Positions 1 through 6,493 of a DNA stretch of 8,801 nucleotides are shown here, one piece after another. The notes beneath the pieces are model-generated. The model did no database searches, was not told the origin of the DNA, and worked only from the letters and a program-made list of their open reading frames with translations. Numbering within the stretch: the stretch's first letter is position 1; each line of letters starts with the position of its first letter. The translations under genes and the position numbers were made by a program. This stretch comes from Bacillota bacterium (lineage in GTDB: Bacteria > Bacillota > Clostridia > Peptostreptococcales > Anaerovoracaceae). The stretch lies in assembly GCA_016287035.1 (NCBI GenBank), contig JAEEVI010000130.1:1-8801 (forward strand), written 5' to 3'.

Positions 1-366
1 CGTGCATCCGGCGATCGCCACGTCGACGTGGACGAACTTCTCCAGAGGAGCCTCTACCGAGTAGCTTCCCTTGAACACGTTTCCGGACTGCGGGCAGGAG
101 CCCAGCGTGACCACGCACTTGGGTTCGGGGACCTGTGCGAGCGTGCGCACGAGCCTGTCCCTGGACTGGCTCGTTATCGGTCCGGATACGACGACGATGT
201 CGGCGTGTCTGGGAGTGCCGGCCAGCTTGAATCCGAAGCGCTCCGCGTCGTAGCGCGGCGTGAGGACCGCCACCAGCTCGATGTCGCAGCCGTTGCAGGA
301 ACCCGTATTGATGTGGAAGAGCCACGGAGATTTTGACGTACTGTCAGCTATCAATTTCTTAAACAT
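1..366 (-). CDS. mbhJ: [NiFe] hydrogenase small subunit, NuoB/EchC/MbhJ-like (partial, C-terminus beyond left edge)
   Basis: This is the electron-transfer small subunit of a group 4 membrane-bound [NiFe] hydrogenase. It carries the proximal [4Fe-4S] cluster next to the NiFe site of the large subunit. I translated it by hand: ATG at 366-364, open for 122 codons to the window edge. Visible ligands are C24 and C27 (CNGCDIE), C91 (TLGSCPQSG) and C121 (AGC, at the edge). The CxxC spacing is the hydrogenase form; complex I NuoB has two adjacent cysteines there. There is no twin-arginine signal, as expected for a cytoplasm-facing group 4 enzyme. The family runs about 140-180 residues, so a short C-terminal part is missing. 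A GGAGG site (373-377) overlaps the stop codon of the NuoH-like gene just upstream. It is encoded far from its partner large subunit (6835-7917). What is seen: cysteines and frame. What is inferred: Mbh rather than Ech naming, from the Mrp genes. Confidence 0.93.
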   Translation of the reverse strand, partial: MFKKLIADSTSKSPWLFHINTGSCNGCDIELVAVLTPRYDAERFGFKLAGTPRHADIVVVSGPITSQSRDRLVRTLAQVPEPKCVVTLGSCPQSGNVFKGSYSVEAPLEKFVHVDVAIAGCT

Positions 367-376
367 ATCCGACCTC

Positions 377-1327
377 CTACAGACCCAGCCACACGAGGAT
401 AAGGCTGCAGACCGCAAGGCCCGCGACGACTATCCAGTAGAATTTGAACAGATGCTCGATCTTGAGTCTGGCTGTGATGGCGTGGATGAGCGTCATGCAC
501 AGGATCGTGAGCAGTATGCATATCGCTACGAGGATGACCGCGTTGAGCGCGACTATCCCGGTGTTGATCCCGCCGAGGAAGAGGCAGGTGAACAGAGACG
601 TCATGATGAACATCTTCATAGCGGTATTGAGCTTGAACATCGCCAGCGGCGCGCCGCTGTACTCGATCAGCGGTCCTTCGCAGATCTCGGTCTCGGCCTC
701 TGCTACGTCGAAGGGCTGGGTGCCGACTTCGGCGGGGATGACGAGAAGCATCGCCAGCGCCGCGGGGATGAGGCTCGCGTGGGTGATGCCGCTTCCGGTC
801 GCCTGCTGCCAGGACACTATGTCGTTGAGAGAGAAGCAGAGCGCGTTGCCGCCTGCGGCCTTAGCCACGGACAGCAGCACGAGCACCAGAGGAAGCTCGT
901 AGGACATGAGCGTGACCATCTCTCTGGATACGCCGATGCCGGCGTACGGAGAACCGGAGGCGCTTCCGCCTACGATCAGAGCGACCGCGGGGATCGTCAG
1001 CAGGTACATGATGACTATCATGTCCGCGCTGCCGGAGAACGCGCTGTATCCGAAGATCGGAATGAAGAGCATCATGACGACCAGGCTCGTGAATCCCACG
1101 ACCGGAGCCGCCAGATAGACCGCCTTGTTCGCAGCGTGCGGAACGATCGTCTCCTTGCCCATGAGCTTGAAGAAATCGTAGAACGGCTGGACGAGAGGAG
1201 GTCCTACCCTCTTCTGCATGCGCGCGAGCACCTTCCTGTCGACACCGGCCAGGATAAGGCCGATGACGCATACGAACAGGAGGCCGGGGAAAATCAGAAT
1301 GTTGAATAGCGTTACCAATATACTCAT
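377..1327 (-). CDS. mbhM: Membrane anchor subunit, NuoH/EchB/MbhM-like
   Basis: This 316-residue polytopic protein is of the complex I subunit 1 (NuoH) family. It anchors the hydrogenase arm and links redox chemistry to the ion-translocating module. About eight hydrophobic segments are visible, starting at residues 5-27. The first cytoplasmic loop (about 31-55) has the conserved basic and VGPP stretch followed by QPFYDFFKL. The sequence SREMVTLMSYELP lies at 134-146. The hallmark acidic loop is at 200-225: E200, PFD at 205-207, E210, E212, E214, E217, then IEYSG. These glutamates are typical of the quinone/E-channel region in this superfamily and are kept in hydrogenases. The length is normal. 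The start is ATG at 1327, preceded by AAAGGAGGGG. It lies 13 bases after the MrpD-like gene and 10 bases before mbhJ. In complex I-type annotation it could be called nuoH, but the context makes it a hydrogenase subunit. Confidence 0.93.
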   Translation of the reverse strand: MSILVTLFNILIFPGLLFVCVIGLILAGVDRKVLARMQKRVGPPLVQPFYDFFKLMGKETIVPHAANKAVYLAAPVVGFTSLVVMMLFIPIFGYSAFSGSADMIVIMYLLTIPAVALIVGGSASGSPYAGIGVSREMVTLMSYELPLVLVLLSVAKAAGGNALCFSLNDIVSWQQATGSGITHASLIPAALAMLLVIPAEVGTQPFDVAEAETEICEGPLIEYSGAPLAMFKLNTAMKMFIMTSLFTCLFLGGINTGIVALNAVILVAICILLTILCMTLIHAITARLKIEHLFKFYWIVVAGLAVCSLILVWLGL

Positions 1328-1340
1328 GTCTTCCCCTCCT

Positions 1341-3257
1341 TTAACGCATGAATCCGAACATCACTATAACGATCACGGCTGATGCGGCGACTGCCCAGAG
1401 GGCGTAATCGCTGACTATGCCGGAGTGCAGGCCCTCGATGACGTGGAAGTATTTCTTCCAGTCCTTCTTGAAGCCCCAGAACAGGTCGCTGCCGGCGACG
1501 TGAGACGGGAGGCTGTGCTCGCCGCTGAAGAACGTCGCGTACTTTCCGTCCTCGACGTCGGTCTCGGCGCAGAGGATCTCGCCCCTGTCGCTCTTTCCGG
1601 TGATCATGACTATGAACGCGGCAGCGAGCACCACGATGAAGAGGACGAGCCACAGGATCGGATTCCAGTAGCTGAACTCCGCGGGGGCGATGGCTATGTT
1701 CCTGACGCCCGCGGCCGCGGCGTATCCGCCGCCCATCATGGTGTCGATATAATTTGTTACGTTGATCGCGGCATCCGTAGCGGGCGCGAGCAGGTACTTG
1801 TCAACTACGTTGTAGAAGATACCGCTGAGCACGCAGAGGATCGACATGATCCACATCGGAACGAGCATGAGCGTCGGAGCTTCCTGAACGTCGTTCAGTC
1901 TGGCGGGCAGCTGTCCGAAGAACGCGGCCTGCGTGACCTTGATGAAGGAAGCCAGCGTCATCACCGATACGATTACCGCGATGACAGTCACGAACGCGTA
2001 GATGATCTTTCCGGATTCGACGGCCTTTGCGAAGGCGGCCTGATAAATGAGCCACTTGGACGCGAAGCCGTTGAACGGAGGAAGACCGGAGATGGAGAAC
2101 GCTCCTACGAGGAAGCATATCGTGGTCTTGGGCATCCTCTTGCTGAGTCCGCCGAGCTGATCGAGGTTCGTCGTTCCCGCCTGCTTGAGCACAGCGCCCG
2201 CGCACAGGAAGAGCAGTCCCTTGAACAGCGTGTGGTTCATCGCGTGGAAGAGTCCGCCGGTAAGTCCGAGAGCGGTCCCGAGGCCGGCCGCCGTTATCAC
2301 GTAGCCGATCTGCGAGATGCTGTGGAACGCGAGCAGTCTCTTGAAATCGTGCTGCGCGAGAGCCATCGTGACGCCTACGAACATCGTTACGCATCCGAAG
2401 ACCACCATGAGCATCTGCAGAGCCGAGGAATCCATCGCCCTGAAGATTATGTAGACGAGACGGATCATTCCGTAGACGCCGGCCTTGTTGACCATGCCCG
2501 AGAAGACCATCGATATCGAGGTCGGGGCCGCGGCGTAGGAATCGGCCGCGGGAGCGTGGAACGGAACGATGAACGCCTTTACCGCAAGGCCCGTGAACAT
2601 GAGCGCGAACGCCATGATCGTCGCCGGGGAGTTATTTCCCGAGAGGATCGAGGACAGCTGAGCCATGTTCAGCGTGTGGCACTGAGCGTAAAGGATCGCG
2701 ACTCCGAACAGGACCATCGAGGATCCGATCGAGCCGATGATCAGATACTTGAACGCTGCTTCGACGGCGCCCCACTTGTGGTTTCTGAACGCGGTGAGGC
2801 CTACCGCGGAGAACGTCATGATCTCGATCATGATGAACATATTGAAGACGTCGCCCGTGAGCACGAGGCCGAGCACGCCGCCTGCGAGCATCTGGAACAG
2901 CACGTAGTAGAAGTCCAGGCTCGAGTCGTTCTCCATATACTTGATCGAGTATATGGCCGAGAGCAGCACGGTCGCGACGACCAGCAGCGCGAAGAACAGA
3001 CCGAGCTGGTCCACTTCGTAGCCGATACCGATCGCGTACCCTTCGACGGGTGACCAGTTGCCCATCCAGTAGGAGATGACCTCTCCGCCCAGCATGACGG
3101 GCTTGATGAGCGCCGCGATGAGAGCGAACGCTCCGACAGACGTCACTGTGCAGATGCCGACGCGGACGCCCTGATTATGTCTTCCGAAGACGACCGTCAG
3201 GAACGCGCCCATGAACAGGAGCATCACAGCGAGTACGGGGAAATGTATGTAACTCAT
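1341..3257 (-). CDS. mbhH: MrpD/NuoM-like antiporter subunit (MbhH) with a C-terminal MbhI-like extension
   Basis: This 638-residue membrane protein is of the proton/sodium-translocating NuoL/M/N-MrpD family and is the only large antiporter-like subunit in the window. The core (about 1-500) shows E145 in FIMIEIMTF (key glutamate of TM5), K227 in LAVKAFIVPFHAPAADSY (TM7 lysine), K258 in VNKAGVYG, H342 and K346 in NHTLFKGLLF, and K401 after GLPPFNGFAS. Usual MrpD/MbhH proteins are about 490-510 residues. Here about 130 extra residues follow: a membrane segment at about 530-553, a hydrophilic loop with a likely amphipathic stretch (about 592-615, FWGFKKDWKKYF), and a final membrane helix at 618-637. 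This resembles a fused MbhI, the small lateral-helix subunit that follows MbhH in Pyrococcus. Its start shares one base with the mrpC stop (TGATG), with AAGGAGG in the last mrpC codons. The MrpD call is certain; the fusion interpretation is inference. Confidence 0.95.
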   Translation of the reverse strand: MSYIHFPVLAVMLLFMGAFLTVVFGRHNQGVRVGICTVTSVGAFALIAALIKPVMLGGEVISYWMGNWSPVEGYAIGIGYEVDQLGLFFALLVVATVLLSAIYSIKYMENDSSLDFYYVLFQMLAGGVLGLVLTGDVFNMFIMIEIMTFSAVGLTAFRNHKWGAVEAAFKYLIIGSIGSSMVLFGVAILYAQCHTLNMAQLSSILSGNNSPATIMAFALMFTGLAVKAFIVPFHAPAADSYAAAPTSISMVFSGMVNKAGVYGMIRLVYIIFRAMDSSALQMLMVVFGCVTMFVGVTMALAQHDFKRLLAFHSISQIGYVITAAGLGTALGLTGGLFHAMNHTLFKGLLFLCAGAVLKQAGTTNLDQLGGLSKRMPKTTICFLVGAFSISGLPPFNGFASKWLIYQAAFAKAVESGKIIYAFVTVIAVIVSVMTLASFIKVTQAAFFGQLPARLNDVQEAPTLMLVPMWIMSILCVLSGIFYNVVDKYLLAPATDAAINVTNYIDTMMGGGYAAAAGVRNIAIAPAEFSYWNPILWLVLFIVVLAAAFIVMITGKSDRGEILCAETDVEDGKYATFFSGEHSLPSHVAGSDLFWGFKKDWKKYFHVIEGLHSGIVSDYALWAVAASAVIVIVMFGFMR

Positions 3258-3607
3258 CAGCCGTGCAACCTCCTTATCTCATCAGCGTTTACCGTCTTGT
3301 ACTGCTTGTAGAGCTTAATGCACAGAGACAGCGCCATCGCGTCGACGCAGGCTCCGATGACGATGGACGTGAGCGTGAGAGCCTGGGGAACAGGATCCAC
3401 GAAATACGCGCCCGAGAGGATCTCGCTCATCTTGAAGATCGGAGCGGTACCGCCGTCGTTGAAGCCTATGCTTACTATGAAAAGATTGATGCCGTAATCC
3501 ACGATGCCGGTACCGATGACTATCTTGATGATGTTCTTCTTGGTAACGATCGTGTACAGGCCTAATACCACCAGGAATACGGAGGCGACATAGTTTACTA
3601 TCATCAT
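3257..3607 (-). CDS. mbhG: MrpC/NuoK-like subunit (MbhG)
   Basis: This 116-residue protein of the MnhC/NuoK family has three membrane segments (about 4-21, 27-47 and 74-99). The family signature DPVPQALTLTSIVIG is at 71-85, the conserved stretch before the last helix in MrpC proteins. It packs against the MrpD-type subunit and contributes to the ion path. The length is typical. The start is ATG at 3607, with AGGAGG nine bases upstream, overlapping the TAG stop of mrpB. A second ATG follows directly (3604), so the exact first Met is ambiguous by one residue. The last codons (IRRLHG) also encode the Shine-Dalgarno site for mrpD, with which it overlaps by one base. No anomaly is seen in the protein. 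Confidence 0.95.
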   Translation of the reverse strand: MMIVNYVASVFLVVLGLYTIVTKKNIIKIVIGTGIVDYGINLFIVSIGFNDGGTAPIFKMSEILSGAYFVDPVPQALTLTSIVIGACVDAMALSLCIKLYKQYKTVNADEIRRLHG

Positions 3608-3619
3608 CTTGCTTACCTC

Positions 3620-4093
3620 CTATTCTTCCATCTCTTCTTCTTCGTCTGTGTTGCCGAGAAGACTCAGGAGCAGCAGGAGCAGGAAGCCGATGCCGGTGAG
3701 TACTTTGTAGCCTACAGAGAAGCTCATGAATGTTATCGTTCCAGCGGATATCAGATCCCCGATGTTTCCGCAGTTGTAGAACACGTTCTCGCAGAACCTC
3801 ACGCCGAACACGATACCGCAGCACGCCAGCAGGACGTACAGTATCGCGCCGAGGGATTCGTTGACTTCGAGGACGCTGATCTTGATCGCCTTTGAGGTCG
3901 TGTCGTAGCCGTAGCCCAGATATACGAGCAGGCAGGCCGAAGCGACGATGACGCCGCCCTGGAATCCTCCGCCGGGGCTTATGGTCCCGAGCAGGATGAC
4001 GCAGAGGCCGAACACGAGAGCGAACGGGAGGAACGTATCCGCGCCGCACTTTACGACGACGTTCTTTTCCCTGATGCCTTCCTTAAGCTTCAT
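3620..4093 (-). CDS. mbhF: MrpB-like subunit (MbhF), MnhB domain
   Basis: This 157-residue protein of the MnhB family has about four membrane helices. The signature SPGGGFQGG is at 39-47 in the loop after the first helix, followed by VIVASACLLVYL. A second family block at about 114-134 (ISAGTITFMSFSVGYKVL) precedes the last helix. It is part of the Mrp module that converts the redox-driven motion into Na+/H+ movement. The protein ends in a run of acidic residues (EEEEMEE, from position 151). The length is at the upper end of the family because of this tail. The ATG at 4093 lies within the end of mbhE (11-base overlap) and is served by GGAGGAGG encoded in that gene's last codons. The last codon and stop (GAA TAG) run straight into the mrpC Shine-Dalgarno site. 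Confidence 0.95.
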   Translation of the reverse strand: MKLKEGIREKNVVVKCGADTFLPFALVFGLCVILLGTISPGGGFQGGVIVASACLLVYLGYGYDTTSKAIKISVLEVNESLGAILYVLLACCGIVFGVRFCENVFYNCGNIGDLISAGTITFMSFSVGYKVLTGIGFLLLLLLSLLGNTDEEEEMEE

Positions 4094-4439
4094 GGTCCTC
4101 CTCCTTTCCCTTCTTCCTCGTTCTGAGTATCGCGAACGAACCGGCTATAGCCGAGAGAAGTATGAACGACTCGCCGATGGTGTCGAATCCGCGGTAGTCG
4201 AATACTACGGAAGCGACGTCGTTGACCGCCATGGTCTTGTCGAGGTTCGTCTTTACGATTATGTCCGCGACGCCGTCGGGATCCGACAGATCGTAGCTCT
4301 TCGGATCGGCGTAGAGCTTTGTGACGTCCGTGTCGCTGCCGTCGTACGTGATGGGCACCTCTTTAAAGGTGTAGTTCACAGCGAATACTCCGGCTGCCAG
4401 AAGGACGAACAGAGATATCAGACATACGATCTTCTTCAT
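4083..4439 (-). CDS. mbhE: MbhE-like subunit (homologous to a C-terminal part of MrpA)
   Basis: This 118-residue small membrane protein has one N-terminal helix (about 4-22), then about 55 polar residues likely outside the membrane, then the conserved motif FDYRGFDTIGE (80-90) followed by a second helix (about 91-106) and a basic-acidic tail. The GFDTxGE motif is characteristic of the MbhE/MrpA C-terminal family. In Mrp antiporters this region is part of the large MrpA protein; in Mbh-type complexes it is a separate gene, as here. The N-terminal segment could be misread as a signal peptide, but the position in the operon favours a membrane anchor. Its start overlaps the mbhD stop as ATGA, and the tail RKKGKEEDHEA overlaps the start of mrpB and encodes its ribosome binding site. 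Confidence 0.9.
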   Translation of the reverse strand: MKKIVCLISLFVLLAAGVFAVNYTFKEVPITYDGSDTDVTKLYADPKSYDLSDPDGVADIIVKTNLDKTMAVNDVASVVFDYRGFDTIGESFILLSAIAGSFAILRTRKKGKEEDHEA

Positions 4440-4696
4440 TTCTCCTCATCCTCCTTCTTGGTCGTCTTCCTGACTGCGATAACGAACAGTGCGGTGGAGA
4501 GCACCGCGCCGACCGCCGCTTCGGAAATGGCTACGTCCGGAGCGTGCAGGATTATGAATTCCAGAGCCACGAACGCGCCCGTGATGCCGAGGGCGATCAC
4601 CGAGCTGAGTATCTTATCGGAAACGACCGCTATAATCGCGGTTACGACGATCCCGATGACCACCAGCGTATTGAGAGAGAACAGAGCTGCCATCAT
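4436..4696 (-). CDS. mbhD: MbhD-like subunit (DUF4040; MrpA-derived)
   Basis: This 86-residue protein with three membrane segments is of the DUF4040/MbhD family, equivalent to a C-terminal helix bundle of MrpA. The conserved stretch APDVAISEAAVGAVLSTALF lies in the second half, before the last helix. I prefer the start at 4696 over an upstream in-frame ATG at 4723. The shorter form has GGGGAGG seven bases upstream and overlaps the mrpG stop by four bases (ATGA), the same pattern as its neighbours. The longer form would add nine residues (MRQVWGGYG) that are just the other reading frame of the mrpG end. Another ATG follows at 4693. The C-terminal tail KKEDEEK contains the mbhE Shine-Dalgarno site. 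It is part of the Mrp-like ion-translocating module. Confidence 0.9.
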   Translation of the reverse strand: MMAALFSLNTLVVIGIVVTAIIAVVSDKILSSVIALGITGAFVALEFIILHAPDVAISEAAVGAVLSTALFVIAVRKTTKKEDEEK

Positions 4697-5028
4697 TCCA
4701 TATCCTCCCCATACTTGTCGCATACGGCGTCTTCGGTCATCTTGACGCCGTGTCTGTAAGCGCCCTTCGCTATCGCGTGGCCGCTGATCGGAGACGTGAC
4801 TATGTAGAACACGCCCAGGAGAAGGATCTTTACGACCATCTCCGCGTTTCCGAGGAAGAACCCCGCGTAAAGAGCACCGCCGATAATAACGCCGAGCACG
4901 CCGAAGGTGCTTACATTAGTGCTCGACTGCATCCTGCAGAAGGAATCCGGCATCCTGAGCATGCCGACGACTCCCGCGAACGCGAAGAACGCGCTGAACG
5001 CGATCAGTATATCTACTACTATCCTCAT
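4693..5028 (-). CDS. mbhC: MrpG-like subunit (MbhC)
   Basis: This 111-residue protein of the MnhG/PhaG family has three membrane helices (about 4-23, 41-60, 62-84). The family motif RMPDSFCRMQ is at 25-34, just after the first helix, and TSPISGHAIAKGAYRHG is at 78-94. Both are strongly conserved in MrpG. It is a small structural subunit of the Mrp module. The start ATG at 5028 overlaps the mrpF stop as ATGA, with GGAGGG in the last mrpF codons. Its own final codons (YGEDME) hold the ribosome binding site of mbhD. Length and motifs are normal. Confidence 0.95.
   Translation of the reverse strand: MRIVVDILIAFSAFFAFAGVVGMLRMPDSFCRMQSSTNVSTFGVLGVIIGGALYAGFFLGNAEMVVKILLLGVFYIVTSPISGHAIAKGAYRHGVKMTEDAVCDKYGEDME
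4704..4710 (-). promoter_or_regulatory. Ribosome binding site that decides the mbhD start
   Basis: GGGGAGG lies seven bases before the ATG at 4696 and downstream of the alternative ATG at 4723, so it can only serve the inner start. It is encoded within the mrpG codons for YGED. Confidence 0.7.
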
Positions 5029-5279
5029 AGTTTGCCCTCCAGATACTTAGCGATGAGGGTCGAACCGATGAAGCCGAGGATCGCGGTCACCAGGGCGATA
5101 TCGAGGTAGATCCCTCTTCCGGAGTAAAGCGCGTACAGGATGAGCGCCATGTCTGTCAGAACGTCGATGCTGTCGGCGGCGACGGCTCTGTCGGCAACGC
5201 TCGGACCCTTTATGAGCCTGATGATGAGCAGGAACGCAAGGGCCATAAAGCAAATCGCGAAAAACAGCAGATCTGTCAT
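5025..5279 (-). CDS. mbhB: MrpF-like subunit (MbhB)
   Basis: This 84-residue protein of the MnhF/PhaF family has three membrane helices. The diagnostic GPSVADR lies at residues 25-31 (numbered from the chosen start), between the first two helices, and the final helix carries LVTAILGFIGS. It is a small subunit of the Mrp module. An upstream ATG at 5285 would add two residues, but it lies only two bases from the GGAGG site. The ATG at 5279 has eight-base spacing and gives the four-base ATGA overlap with the mrpE stop that the following genes also use, so I chose it. The stop overlaps the mrpG start in the same way. Confidence 0.94.
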   Translation of the reverse strand: MTDLLFFAICFMALAFLLIIRLIKGPSVADRAVAADSIDVLTDMALILYALYSGRGIYLDIALVTAILGFIGSTLIAKYLEGKL

Positions 5280-5818
5280 TTCCATATCCTCCTTACTCCT
5301 CTTTCAAGCGTTCCCTTGATCGCCTCGCCGGCTTCCTCGGGATCCTCGGAAGCGACATCGATCCAGTGGATGTAGTAATAAGTCTTTTCGTCCTGTTCGA
5401 CCACGTCCATCGTTATCGTCCCGGGGGTGAGCGTTATCGAGTTCGCCAGCATCGACTGGCCGTACTCGCTCTCAAGTCCGACGGGGACCTTCACGATGCC
5501 GGGATTGACCGGCAGTCTCGGGGACAGCGCCCTCTTCGCTACGTCGATGTTGGCCTTCGTGAGCTCCACGAGGAACACGGGGATATAGGCCAGAAGAGAA
5601 CCGAACTTCGCCGGGTTGAACAGGTAAAACGGATTCTCGTGGATGAAGAACCTCGCGCTGAACAGCGCAACGCCGATACTGACAATCAGGCCGGCCAGCA
5701 GCTGCTGGACAGCGGGTTTGCCTTGTATCAGGCTGACCAATTGTCCTGTTATGAGCAGCCAGAACACGTAGCAGACGATGGCTGTCGACAGGATGGCCGG
5801 GAATGTTGCTTTTTTCAA
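5276..5818 (-). CDS. mbhA: MrpE-like subunit (MbhA), TTG start
   Basis: This 180-residue protein of the MnhE family is the first gene of the Mrp module. It has two or three N-terminal membrane segments (about 5-26, 37-56 and 72-86) and a cytoplasmic domain. The conserved block at about 108-134 runs from GIVKVPVGLESEYGQ into NSITLTPGT, followed by MDV; this is the MrpE hallmark. The start is TTG at 5818, preceded by AAAGGAGGAGGG. The next Met in frame is deep inside the protein, so TTG is the only sensible start. It lies 15 bases after hypB, the widest gap between hypA and mrpD, and marks a boundary between the maturation genes and the Mrp module. In true Mrp antiporters MrpE is needed for normal activity; its role in Mbh is less clear. 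Confidence 0.95.
   Translation of the reverse strand: MKKATFPAILSTAIVCYVFWLLITGQLVSLIQGKPAVQQLLAGLIVSIGVALFSARFFIHENPFYLFNPAKFGSLLAYIPVFLVELTKANIDVAKRALSPRLPVNPGIVKVPVGLESEYGQSMLANSITLTPGTITMDVVEQDEKTYYYIHWIDVASEDPEEAGEAIKGTLERGVRRIWK
5288..5294 (-). promoter_or_regulatory. Ribosome binding site that decides the mrpF start
   Basis: AAGGAGG lies eight bases before the ATG at 5279 but only two before the ATG at 5285, which favours the inner start and the ATGA overlap with the mrpE stop. It is encoded within the last codons of mrpE (RRIWK). Confidence 0.7.
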
Positions 5819-5823
5819 AGGAA

Positions 5824-5833
5824 CCCTCCTCCT
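5824..5833 (-). promoter_or_regulatory. Ribosome binding site for the TTG-started mrpE-like gene
   Basis: AGGAGGAGGG, beginning right behind the hypB stop, precedes TTG at 5818 by five bases. This long, near-perfect site supports a non-AUG start where no Met is available nearby. Confidence 0.7.
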
Positions 5834-6493
5834 TTAACCAATTTTTCGGCTTATTTGATCGCTAAGCCAGTTTATAAAATCGACGGCGCCGTCCCCGTTT
5901 TTGGCGGAGACGCGGAAGACCTCTATCTTGGGATTGAGATCTCTTGCGCTCGTTTCTACCCTTACGTCGTCGAAGTCGAAATACGGCTTCATGTCGTATT
6001 TGTTCATGACCAGCGCGTCTGTAGTCTCGAACATGAGCGGGTATTTCTCGACCTTGTCGTCCCCTTCGGGAACGCTCAGTATCGCGACTCTCAGATCCTC
6101 GCCGATATTGAACTCGGCAGGGCATACAAGATTGCCGATATTTTCAACAAAGAGGACGTCGATCGCGTCGAGGTCGAACATCGGCAGCATGTGCTGTACG
6201 GACATGGCTTCGATGTGGCACGCGCCGTCGGTCTGAAGCTGGACCACGGGAATGCCCATCCTGTCGATCGTGTCCGCGTCTATCTGTCCGGCTATATCGC
6301 CTTCGATGACGCCGATGCGGAACTTTCCGCGAAGATCGTTGATGATCTTTTTGATAAGGCTCGTCTTGCCCGCTCCGGGAGAACCCATCACGTTTACGAG
6401 ACATACGTTCTTTTCGCGAAGGAGCTGCTTGACTTCCTCGCTGACGTCCTCGTTCCAGGCGAGTATCTGCTTGACTATCTTTATCTCCATCAT
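5834..6493 (-). CDS. hypB: Hydrogenase nickel incorporation GTPase HypB
   Basis: This 219-residue SIMIBI-class GTPase works with HypA to insert nickel into the hydrogenase large subunit. Walker A GSPGAGKTS is at 37-45, EGDIAG at 64-69, ENIGNLVCP at 117-125 and the G4 motif NKYD at 164-167. The metal site at the dimer interface is present: C92-H93 in TDGACHIEA and C124 in NLVCP. The usual motif reads CHLDA, so CHIEA is a mild variant. There is no N-terminal histidine-rich nickel store and no E. coli-type CxxCGC motif, so this is the short form. The start ATG at 6493 overlaps the hypA stop as ATGA, with GGAGGT just upstream in hypA; a second ATG follows at 6490. It sits inside the structural operon rather than with the other hyp genes, so synthesis is probably tied to that of its target. 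Confidence 0.97.
   Translation of the reverse strand: MMEIKIVKQILAWNEDVSEEVKQLLREKNVCLVNVMGSPGAGKTSLIKKIINDLRGKFRIGVIEGDIAGQIDADTIDRMGIPVVQLQTDGACHIEAMSVQHMLPMFDLDAIDVLFVENIGNLVCPAEFNIGEDLRVAILSVPEGDDKVEKYPLMFETTDALVMNKYDMKPYFDFDDVRVETSARDLNPKIEVFRVSAKNGDGAVDFINWLSDQISRKIG

Noticed and set aside
260..1309. Plus-strand open frame of 349 codons opposite the NuoH-like gene
   Set aside because: Low-complexity charged translation antisense to a strongly supported membrane protein.
1425..3053. Long plus-strand open frame of 542 codons opposite the MrpD-like gene
   Set aside because: It lies antisense to a gene with clear family motifs. Its translation is rich in Arg, Glu, His and Asp without any domain, typical of a shadow frame in GC-rich coding DNA.
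4697..4723. Upstream ATG start for mbhD at 4723
   Set aside because: The Shine-Dalgarno site lies downstream of it, and the added residues are only the alternate frame of the mrpG end.
1341..5818. A stand-alone Mrp Na+/H+ antiporter operon
   Set aside because: No full-length MrpA is present, MbhD and MbhE are separate small genes as in Mbh complexes, and the block is flanked tightly by hydrogenase subunits on the same strand.
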